Shown piece by piece: positions 26,557 through 33,909 of a DNA stretch of 64,000 nucleotides. The stretch lies in assembly GCF_000689375.1 (NCBI RefSeq), contig NZ_CBQZ010000001.1:310001-374000 (forward strand). Reading direction: 5' to 3'. The DNA is from Cardinium endosymbiont cBtQ1 of Bemisia tabaci. GTDB lineage: Bacteria > Bacteroidota > Bacteroidia > Cytophagales > Amoebophilaceae. Each line of letters starts with the position of its first letter. The stretch's first letter is position 1. The notes under the pieces were generated by a model. That model searched no databases, was not told the DNA's origin, and saw only the letters and a program-made list of their open reading frames with translations. Position numbers and translations under genes: made by a program.

Positions 26557-27598
26557 AACGCTAGTATGTTGCGTTGCCATAACTATTTGTGCTAGATTAC
26601 CTATCGCTAGGGCGAGCGATAAATTATTGTTGGATAAAGTAATTGCTACTGTAAATCAAGAGATAATTTTATATTCTGATTTAGAAGAAGCATACAAGCA
26701 GCAATTCTACTCAGAAGTAGTAGATGAATCTAAAAAAATAAGACTATTACGGGATCTGGTTGTACATAAAATGCTTTTAGCAAAAGCTAAATTAGACGAT
26801 CTTAAGGTTCCCAAAGCATATCTTGAACGAGAATGTGATGCTAAAATAGCCAGTTGGATAGAGAAGTTTGGCTCTGAAGAAAAGCTTTTACAGGAGTCTA
26901 AAGACAAATCTATCTATCATATTAAGAAAAAGCTAAAAAAACAATTAAAGGAACAATATTTGATTATGTCAACCTATCGCCATCTTACCCAACATGTAGC
27001 ACTTACACCAGCAGAGGTGAAAAGTTATTTCAATGCATTGCCACCAGATCATCTTCCTTACTATCCTACCTCTGGTGAGGTATATGAACTAATTGTCTAT
27101 CCTAAAGCAGTTAAGCCAACAGAACAAGAAATTAAATTAGTTGAGATTGAATTAAATAAAATTAGCGTACAAATAGTTTCAGGTACATTAAAGTTTGAAG
27201 CAGTTGTACAGCAATATGCAGAAGACAAAAAAATAGCCGTTCAGGCAAGGTTAATTACGCATAACCAACAAGATGAACTATTATCAGCAGGTATACGCAT
27301 TCCTTTTGAACATTTGCATCCAGAAGTCTATTTTGCAATTGAGCGCCTTAATGTAGGGGAAGTTAGTCAACCAGAGAAGTATATTGACACATTAGGTAGA
27401 TCAGCTTGGCGGTTATACTATCTTAAGCAAAAGGTAGAAGCGCATCCTATGAATCTTACTCAAGATTATGAACAGATCCATGCTCACTTCCTGGAACAGA
27501 AAAGAAAAGCAGTGCTTGACAAATGGATGCAAAGGGCTAAATCAGAATTTGTCATAAACTTTGCTCCAGAATATCGCGCAGTAGAAGAGTTGCTTTAA
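26516..27598 (+). CDS. surA: SurA-like periplasmic chaperone / peptidyl-prolyl isomerase
   Basis: 360 residues, ATG 26516 inside the previous gene. After a signal peptide (about 33 residues, ending near ARAS) comes the SurA N-terminal pattern LLDKVIATVNQEIILYSDLEEAY, a helical region, and VALTPAEVKSYFNALPPDHLP leading to one parvulin-like domain (EVYELIVYPKA, LKFEAVVQQYAED, RLNVGEVSQPEKY). It escorts outer-membrane proteins to the BAM machinery. Enzymatic activity is uncertain because the parvulin core is weakly conserved. Confidence 0.85.
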   Translation: MLKKIIPVLFRLTKTLVCCVAITICARLPIARASDKLLLDKVIATVNQEIILYSDLEEAYKQQFYSEVVDESKKIRLLRDLVVHKMLLAKAKLDDLKVPKAYLERECDAKIASWIEKFGSEEKLLQESKDKSIYHIKKKLKKQLKEQYLIMSTYRHLTQHVALTPAEVKSYFNALPPDHLPYYPTSGEVYELIVYPKAVKPTEQEIKLVEIELNKISVQIVSGTLKFEAVVQQYAEDKKIAVQARLITHNQQDELLSAGIRIPFEHLHPEVYFAIERLNVGEVSQPEKYIDTLGRSAWRLYYLKQKVEAHPMNLTQDYEQIHAHFLEQKRKAVLDKWMQRAKSEFVINFAPEYRAVEELL

Positions 27599-27616
27599 TA
27601 GGCTCTTCCAGTGACA

Positions 27617-27641
27617 TATAGTGGACCGAAAAGTTCGGACA
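27617..27641 (+). repeat. Worn IS3-type terminal repeat
   Basis: TATAGTGGACCGAAAAG followed by TTCGGACA resembles TATAGTGGACTGAAAAAATAGGACA at other IS3 ends. It also forms a small hairpin (CCGAA/TTCGG). Confidence 0.45.
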
Positions 27642-27692
27642 AGGCAGACAATAAAAATCAGTAATAATATTTGTTTAAAACAAACGGGGGAG

Positions 27693-27737
27693 AGCCCTTT
27701 CCTTTTGCTGCTATTACAAAAAGAAAAGGCTTTTTTT
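27693..27737 (+). terminator. Rho-independent terminator after surA
   Basis: AGCCCTTTCCTTTT pairs, with one bulge, with AAAAGAAAAGGCT and is followed by seven T's. It lies between the plus-strand chaperone operon and the convergent ankyrin gene and points at the former. Confidence 0.75.
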
Positions 27738-27747
27738 ACCTATGATT

Positions 27748-28929
27748 TTATACACCTGTTTCCTTTTGTGCAGGCCTATATCCATTCACTGTCTTGAGTA
27801 ATTGATTCGCATATTTTTCATTGATGGTTCCTTTTTGCTTTAAGCTATTAATTTCACTAGTAATACATTTCCAATGCTCTGGATCTAAACTATGCTGTAC
27901 ATTGGACAAAACATATTTGAACATTTCTTCATTATCTTGAGGTATATGAATCCGTCTTTGTGTAGTATACTTTGGCAAATAAGCACGTGCAAATACAGAG
28001 CGGCCTTGGTTATCTTTCTCAAAAAGTTTAACAATGGATGCACTTTTTTCGTTACACAAATCCTCTATTTTATGAAACACTACTTGGAATGCATTTTTAT
28101 GGTTACCACGCACTGCCATATGTAGCGGAGTCCTCTTTTTGTTATCCTGTGCACATAAATCTGCTATACCAGAAAGTTTGTTTACCAGTAATGCTACTAG
28201 ATGGTCAAGATTATATTCTATTGCCAGATGGAGTGGTGTTTCAGATTTCTTATTTTTTTCTCTTAAACCTTGCTCATTGAGTGTACAAATGACTGAATGA
28301 GCTATATTTTCATATTTTTGTTCAATCGCTAAATGTAATGGGGAAGAACCTGAAGCTGCATCTTTGGTATAGATATCTATCTTAGGGTGATGTACTAAAA
28401 TATTGGCTATTTCTTTCTTTTTATGAGAGAGTGCTTCTAACAATGAAGTGGAACCCATTTTGGCTTTATTGATATCAATATGCTCACTCTGAGCTAGCCG
28501 TTTGACGATTTCGATATAATTTTTTTCTATAGCTAGGCCAAGGGCTGTTTTTTTGCTCTTGTTATGATATGTGTTGGGAAAATCTTTATGCTTATATTTA
28601 AGATTATATTTAGACGCAATGTCTTTATCGATACGCTTTAACACATGGGCTACTTTTTTAGGGCTATTATTTATAACTGCATTGTAGAGCCAATTGTCAC
28701 CTACTCCATCTGGAGCACGACTAATATCTTTTCTGTCATTTATTTCTTCACAAAATTGCTCAACAGTTGTCATTTTTACCGTTTGGCCCTGTATGCCACC
28801 ACCTGAGCGACAGCTTCTACCTTGCAAGACAAAGGATAGGGATAAAACCGCAATGCTTTTTGAAAAAAAACAACGCTGTTTGGTATTTAAATTAAGCTCT
28901 TTTATCTGTTTTTTTAGTTGGTTATTCAT
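27748..28929 (-). CDS. Ankyrin-repeat protein with N-terminal export signal
   Basis: About 393 residues from ATG 28929; an upstream Met at 28941 is possible. A basic N-region and the hydrophobic SIAVLSLSFVLQG precede a Cys in GRSC, a poor lipobox, so it may be a simple Sec signal. About six to seven ankyrin repeats follow, for example KTALGLAIEKNYIEIVKRL, GSTSLLEALSHKKKEIA, SSPLHLAIEQKYENIAHS, ETPLHLAIEYNLDHLVALL and RTPLHMAVRGNHKNAF. The C-terminal 90 residues are without a recognised domain. Likely a protein-binding effector or surface protein. Confidence 0.82.
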   Translation of the reverse strand: MNNQLKKQIKELNLNTKQRCFFSKSIAVLSLSFVLQGRSCRSGGGIQGQTVKMTTVEQFCEEINDRKDISRAPDGVGDNWLYNAVINNSPKKVAHVLKRIDKDIASKYNLKYKHKDFPNTYHNKSKKTALGLAIEKNYIEIVKRLAQSEHIDINKAKMGSTSLLEALSHKKKEIANILVHHPKIDIYTKDAASGSSPLHLAIEQKYENIAHSVICTLNEQGLREKNKKSETPLHLAIEYNLDHLVALLVNKLSGIADLCAQDNKKRTPLHMAVRGNHKNAFQVVFHKIEDLCNEKSASIVKLFEKDNQGRSVFARAYLPKYTTQRRIHIPQDNEEMFKYVLSNVQHSLDPEHWKCITSEINSLKQKGTINEKYANQLLKTVNGYRPAQKETGV

Positions 28930-29217
28930 AATATTATACATTTTCTTTGTAAACTACACGTAAATTTTTAGAAACAAGTAATCTTTGAATAACGATTCGG
29001 TATGTCTTATAGTAAAACTTTTACCTTTGCTTAAAATGATCACTTACTTTTTATTATAAGCAATCAAACGGTAAAAAACTAGATGCCATCTCGTATTTTA
29101 CCATTTTAAAACAAATCATTAAATCATTATCGTAAATTTGGTTTGTAGGACATCGATTTAGACGAAATTGCCTAATGTAAGATTCTTAATCTATTTAGAT
29201 GGTATAATTTTATTGTT

Positions 29218-31815
29218 ATGTCAAAACTGGTTGATTCAACGCCATTAATGCGGCAGTATTGGGCTATTAAAGAAAAGTATCCCGGGGCATTGTTGCTCTT
29301 TCGGGTGGGCGATTTTTACGAAACCTTTTTGGAAGATGCGGTTAAAGCCAGTAAGGTACTAGATATTGCCCTTACGAAACGGTCTAATGGATCAGCTGCT
29401 AGTGTGGCGTTAGCAGGTTTCCCCCATCATGCTTTAGATATTTATTTACCTAAATTGGTAAAAGCAGGCTATCGTGTAGCGATTTGTGATCAATTAGAAG
29501 ATGCCAAACAGGCTAAGGGTATTGTACAAAGAGGCGTGACTGAACTGGTTACGCCTGGTCTTTCTTTTAGTGAAGCGGTTTTAGATACAAGAGCCAATAA
29601 TTACGTAGCATCCATTTTTTTTGACAAAACATTGCTCGGTATGGCTTTCTTAGATCTTTCTACTGGAGAATTCTTTGTCACACAAGGGACGACTGATTAC
29701 ATGCAAAAAATATTGCATCATTTGGGGCCATCTGAAATTGTTTTTAACAAAAAACAGCAAATTTTATGGAATAATTTTACGCAAGATTTTTTTCATACGT
29801 ATGGATTAGAAGATTGGATTTTTCAATTTGATTATGCCTATGGTTTGTTAAACGACCATTTTGGAACCCATTCTTTAAAAGGTTTCGGCATCTCAGATTA
29901 TCCTGCAGGTATTGTAGCAGCGGGTGTTATTTTGCATTATTTATCAGAAACGGAACATAAAGCAATCAAACACATTCGTTCAATGGTCCGGCTAGAGGCC
30001 CATCAGTATGTTTGGTTGGATCCATTTACTGTTAGGGCTTTAGAGCTAATGGTTCCTCAGCAATTAGGGGGAACAGCGCTGATTGCAATATTAGATCGAA
30101 CGGTTACCCCTATGGGGGCACGATTGCTTAAAAAATGGTTGTTGTTTCCGCTTAAGGAGGTGGTTTCGATTCAAGAGCGGCTGGCTATAGTAGAATATCT
30201 GGTAGAGGATGCGCCATTAGCCGCCTTATTAGCCAACCATCTGAAACAAATAGGTGACTTAGAGCGGCTAATTTCCAAAGTAGCAGTTGGAAGGGTGAAT
30301 CCTCGAGAGATGGTAGCCTTAAAAAGGGCATTGCAGCAAGTGCAATCCATACAAACAGCATTGCAACCCATTCCATTTCCTTTGCTACAAAAAATGAATA
30401 CCCAACTTAATGGGTGCCATGCTTTGGTGGACCGTATCCACCAAACACTACAAGAGCAGCCTCCCCTTCTTACCCATCAAGGCGGCCTTATTCAACCCCA
30501 TGTCAACGATCAATTGGATGCCTTAAATGAAATTATGCGTACGGGTAAAGATTACTTGGTTGAACTACAGAAGAAGGAAAGCCAGCGTACCAACATTCCT
30601 TCTTTAAAGGTTGCTTATAACCGTATATTTGGCTACTACCTTGAAGTACCCAATGCGCATAAAAATAAAGTTCCGACGGATTGGATCCGAAAACAAACCT
30701 TAGCCCATGCAGAACGGTATAGCTCAGAAGCCTTAAAACAGTATGAATCCCAAATTCTACATGCAGGTGAAGAAGCGCAACTTCTAGAGCAACAACTCTA
30801 TCAAGCGTTAGTAGGAGAAGCCGTAGAATATATTCCTCAAATTCAAGAAAATGCAAAGTATATTGCACAATTAGATTGTTATCTTTCGTTTGCCAAACAG
30901 GCTTGTGAATACCATTATAGCAAGCCTATGGTAGATGATGGAACCTTGCTCGATTTGAAAGGTAATCGACATCCTGTTATTGAACAACGCTTACCCATAG
31001 ACAAAGCCTATACACCTAATGATATTTATTTAGACCCTTCATCGCAACAAATCATAGTGATTACAGGGCCTAATATGGCTGGTAAATCAGCTTTATTGCG
31101 TCAAGTTGCCCTAACGGTATTAATGGCACAAATGGGTTCTTTTGTACCAGCTGCTTCTGCACAAATTGGCGTGGTAGATAAAATATTTACAAGGGTCGGT
31201 GCATCGGATAACTTGGCCCAAGGGGAGTCTACTTTTATGATGGAGATGACCGAAACGGCCAGCATTATGCACAATCTTAGTGAACGTAGCTTGATATTGA
31301 TGGATGAGATAGGACGTGGTACCAGTACCTACGATGGTATTTCTATCGCCTGGGCATTGGTAGAGTATTTGCATCATCACCCACGTTATAGCGCTAAAAC
31401 GCTTTTTGCGACCCATTACCATGAACTGAATGAATTGGCAAAATCGCTTCCTAGAGTTAAAAATTTTAATGTAGCAGTCCAAGAAATAGAACAAAAAATT
31501 TTATTTTTACATAAACTGGTACCGGGAGGTAGTCAGCATAGTTTTGGTATCCATGTAGCACAAATGGCTGGTATGCCCTCTATAATTTTGGAAAGGGCTA
31601 GAGAGGTATTGGCCCACCTATCGCAAGTAGGTGGCAAAATCGATGCACAAGTGGAAAATGCGCAGCAATACCAGTTAAAGCTTTTTGGTCCAGACGAAAC
31701 CTTAAGTGATTTGAAAGCTTTTTTAGATGGTATGGATATTGACCTGCTTACTCCAATAGAAGCCTTATTAAAGTTAAATCAGATCAAAAACATGATTAAA
31801 AGATTTAATAATTAG
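29218..31815 (+). CDS. mutS: DNA mismatch repair protein MutS
   Basis: 865 residues, full length. The mismatch-recognition motif is GDFYETF near residue 38 (Phe and Glu). Connector, lever and clamp regions follow, then the ATPase: Walker A GPNMAGKS near 622, then DNLAQGESTFMMEM, Walker B LILMDEIGRGTSTYDG, and ATHYHEL. It recognises mispaired bases and recruits MutL. The gene stands alone; a TATAATTTTATTG stretch lies just before the ATG. Confidence 0.97.
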   Translation: MSKLVDSTPLMRQYWAIKEKYPGALLLFRVGDFYETFLEDAVKASKVLDIALTKRSNGSAASVALAGFPHHALDIYLPKLVKAGYRVAICDQLEDAKQAKGIVQRGVTELVTPGLSFSEAVLDTRANNYVASIFFDKTLLGMAFLDLSTGEFFVTQGTTDYMQKILHHLGPSEIVFNKKQQILWNNFTQDFFHTYGLEDWIFQFDYAYGLLNDHFGTHSLKGFGISDYPAGIVAAGVILHYLSETEHKAIKHIRSMVRLEAHQYVWLDPFTVRALELMVPQQLGGTALIAILDRTVTPMGARLLKKWLLFPLKEVVSIQERLAIVEYLVEDAPLAALLANHLKQIGDLERLISKVAVGRVNPREMVALKRALQQVQSIQTALQPIPFPLLQKMNTQLNGCHALVDRIHQTLQEQPPLLTHQGGLIQPHVNDQLDALNEIMRTGKDYLVELQKKESQRTNIPSLKVAYNRIFGYYLEVPNAHKNKVPTDWIRKQTLAHAERYSSEALKQYESQILHAGEEAQLLEQQLYQALVGEAVEYIPQIQENAKYIAQLDCYLSFAKQACEYHYSKPMVDDGTLLDLKGNRHPVIEQRLPIDKAYTPNDIYLDPSSQQIIVITGPNMAGKSALLRQVALTVLMAQMGSFVPAASAQIGVVDKIFTRVGASDNLAQGESTFMMEMTETASIMHNLSERSLILMDEIGRGTSTYDGISIAWALVEYLHHHPRYSAKTLFATHYHELNELAKSLPRVKNFNVAVQEIEQKILFLHKLVPGGSQHSFGIHVAQMAGMPSIILERAREVLAHLSQVGGKIDAQVENAQQYQLKLFGPDETLSDLKAFLDGMDIDLLTPIEALLKLNQIKNMIKRFNN

Positions 31816-31886
31816 CTATAAAATTCCGTAACTATTTTGAAAAAAAAGAATCTTTAAGTAAATTAGACTTATTGTTTAGCTTATAA

Positions 31887-31959
<73 letters not shown>

Positions 31960-32048
31960 CGTCATATCTGTTTAGAGCATCTGTTAACTATATCCTACAA
32001 TGGCATTCTTAATTTTTAATGTAACCATTTCCACAGATATTTAACTTT

Positions 32049-32133
32049 GCCAGGATGGTGAAATGGTATACACGCAAGACTTAAAATCTTGTGGCCTTTG
32101 GCCGTGCGGGTTCGAGTCCCGCTCCTGGTACCA
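32049..32133 (+). tRNA. tRNA-Leu (TAA)
   Basis: Class II tRNA with a variable arm (TGGCCTTTGGCCG). The acceptor is GCCAGGA/TCCTGGT with discriminator A. The anticodon loop CTTAAAA between CAAGA and TCTTG gives TAA. CCA is encoded at 32131-32133, unlike in the neighbouring tRNA-Gly. Confidence 0.95.
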
Positions 32134-32155
32134 ATGTTCTTTTTTTATTGTATCG

Positions 32156-32431
32156 ATGGGCTTTTCTTCTATTTCTTTGTTAGATGTTGTGGCATGTATT
32201 GGTTCTTTTACAGCTGTTATATCCCTTCTTCCCCAAATTATACAGTCATACAAGACAAAATCTGTGGATGATGTTTCCATGTTGATGTTATTGAACCTAA
32301 CCGTTGCCTCGGTTAGCTGGACCCTCTACGGCGCACTCACTGATGATAAGCCATTGCTGCTCACCAATTTATTACTGACCGTTGGTTCATTGATACTGGT
32401 AGTGCTCAAACGAAAATATCGCTCTACGTAA
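32156..32431 (+). CDS. SemiSWEET sugar transporter (PQ-loop)
   Basis: 91 residues from ATG 32156; the frame opens further upstream only within tRNA-Leu. It has three hydrophobic segments: LDVVACIGSFTAVISLLPQI, LMLLNLTVASVSWTLYGAL and LLLTNLLLTVGSLILVVL. The PQ motif is in LLPQIIQSYKTKS, and the SVDDVSM segment precedes the second helix, as in SemiSWEETs. These dimerise to carry mono- or disaccharides down their gradient across the inner membrane. It starts 22 bp after the tRNA. In an intracellular symbiont it may import host sugar; that is inference. Confidence 0.85.
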   Translation: MGFSSISLLDVVACIGSFTAVISLLPQIIQSYKTKSVDDVSMLMLLNLTVASVSWTLYGALTDDKPLLLTNLLLTVGSLILVVLKRKYRST

Positions 32432-32574
32432 GTTGCACAAGGGTACCTATTGATTGGACGCAATTTATCTTTCCTTAGGGTTAAGTCTATTGGCACAAGT
32501 AGTCACCTATACGTTGTAATCGGTTGCTTATATCTTAGGTTTTACTTTTTGATCTTATAGCCCTATATACTGAC

Positions 32575-33090
32575 ATGAAAATCGGTTTGCTTTCAGATAC
32601 CCATGGATGGATAGATCCTAAAATTTTTGATCACTTTAAAAAATGCGATGAGGTATGGCATGCAGGCGATATTGGCGATGCAGCATTGCTAACTGCATTT
32701 GATCAGTTTAACCATTTTAGAGCAGTGCATGGTAATATTGATGGCCACATAATAAGACAAAAATATCCAGTATTTCAATCATTTCAATGCGAACAATTGC
32801 ATGTATGGCTGATGCATATAACGGGTCATCCACCTTTGTATACGCCAACAATACGCACTAAATTAAGCCAAACACAACCTGATATTTTAGTGGGTGGCCA
32901 TTCACATATCTTGCGGGTGATGCATGATGTAAAGCATCCCCCACTGCTTTATCTTAATCCTGGTGCTGCTGGACGTCATGGTTCCCATTACATGCGTACC
33001 CTATTGCGTTTTGAAATAAATAATAAAAATATCAACCATATAGAAGTGATCGAATTGGGCAAAAGGGCCACATTAGTAAATTACCACTAA
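32575..33090 (+). CDS. YfcE/MJ0936-type metallophosphoesterase
   Basis: 171 residues, the usual size of small calcineurin-like phosphodiesterases. The metal-binding motifs are in order: GLLSDTHG (DxH), HAGDIGD (GDxxD), VHGNIDG (GNxD), MHITGHPP, GGHSHILRV (GHxH) and YLNPGAAGRHG. It probably hydrolyses phosphodiesters with Mn or similar metals; the physiological substrate is unknown. It is 13 bp upstream of tatD and probably cotranscribed. Confidence 0.87.
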   Translation: MKIGLLSDTHGWIDPKIFDHFKKCDEVWHAGDIGDAALLTAFDQFNHFRAVHGNIDGHIIRQKYPVFQSFQCEQLHVWLMHITGHPPLYTPTIRTKLSQTQPDILVGGHSHILRVMHDVKHPPLLYLNPGAAGRHGSHYMRTLLRFEINNKNINHIEVIELGKRATLVNYH

Positions 33091-33103
33091 CCACTGATGG
33101 AGT

Positions 33104-33880
33104 ATGCAACTTATTGACACACATGCACATATATATGATCTGCAAAATGACTTACCACTGGTTTTAGAAAGGGCACAAAAAAACTTTATTAAAAAAATTT
33201 ATATGCCCAATATAGATACAACAACCATAGCAAGGATGATGGATCTGGCTGCATTATATCCTTGCTTACCTATGATGGGCATCCATCCTTGTTATATCAG
33301 CAAAGATTTTACCAAACCATTATACTTAGTCGAGGAATGGCTTGATAAAGGTGGTTTTATAGCAGTCGGTGAAATTGGTATAGATCTATACCACGATACT
33401 ACTTTGTTAGAAGCACAACAGGAAGCATTTAGAATCCAACTTGGATTGGCCAAACGCTATCATCTTCCTGTCTCTATTCACTGTAGAAATGCTTTTAAGG
33501 AAGTCATTCAACTACTCGAAAAAGAACAAGATGGCAACCTAAAAGGGGTTATCCACTGCTTTACAGGTAATCTACAAGAAGCAGAAAAATGTATAGCCCT
33601 AGGTTTTGCGCTGGGGATTGGCGGCATACTTACCATGGCTAAAAGCGGATTAGCGACAACAGTGGCCGCTATAGATCTCAACCATTTGGTCTTAGAAACC
33701 GATAGCCCTTACTTAACACCAGCACCTCTTCGAGGGAAACCCAATGAGCCAAGCTACTTACACTACATAGCCGAAAAGCTTGCGGTAGTCAAACAAGTAA
33801 CCTTAGCAGAAGTAGCATCCGTCACTACACAAAATGCTGAGAAAATTTTTGAGCCAATACAAGTATTTGGATCCTACTAA
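33104..33880 (+). CDS. tatD: TatD-family deoxyribonuclease
   Basis: 258 residues, a TIM-barrel metal hydrolase. Metal ligands are visible in DTHAHIY near the N-terminus, GEIGID (Glu), SIHCRNAF, VIHCFTG and ETDSPYLTPAPLRGKPNEP (Asp and signature). The family removes nucleotides from the 3' end of DNA and acts in repair and DNA turnover. It follows the phosphoesterase closely and faces the convergent LptD-like gene. Confidence 0.92.
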   Translation: MQLIDTHAHIYDLQNDLPLVLERAQKNFIKKIYMPNIDTTTIARMMDLAALYPCLPMMGIHPCYISKDFTKPLYLVEEWLDKGGFIAVGEIGIDLYHDTTLLEAQQEAFRIQLGLAKRYHLPVSIHCRNAFKEVIQLLEKEQDGNLKGVIHCFTGNLQEAEKCIALGFALGIGGILTMAKSGLATTVAAIDLNHLVLETDSPYLTPAPLRGKPNEPSYLHYIAEKLAVVKQVTLAEVASVTTQNAEKIFEPIQVFGSY

Positions 33881-33909
33881 TCGGTTCTTTAAATAAATCC
33901 GATTAATAT

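Noticed and set aside
32063-32155. Longer N-terminus for the SemiSWEET gene
   Set aside because: The extra codons are mostly tRNA-Leu sequence, and the family N-terminus begins at the ATG at 32156.
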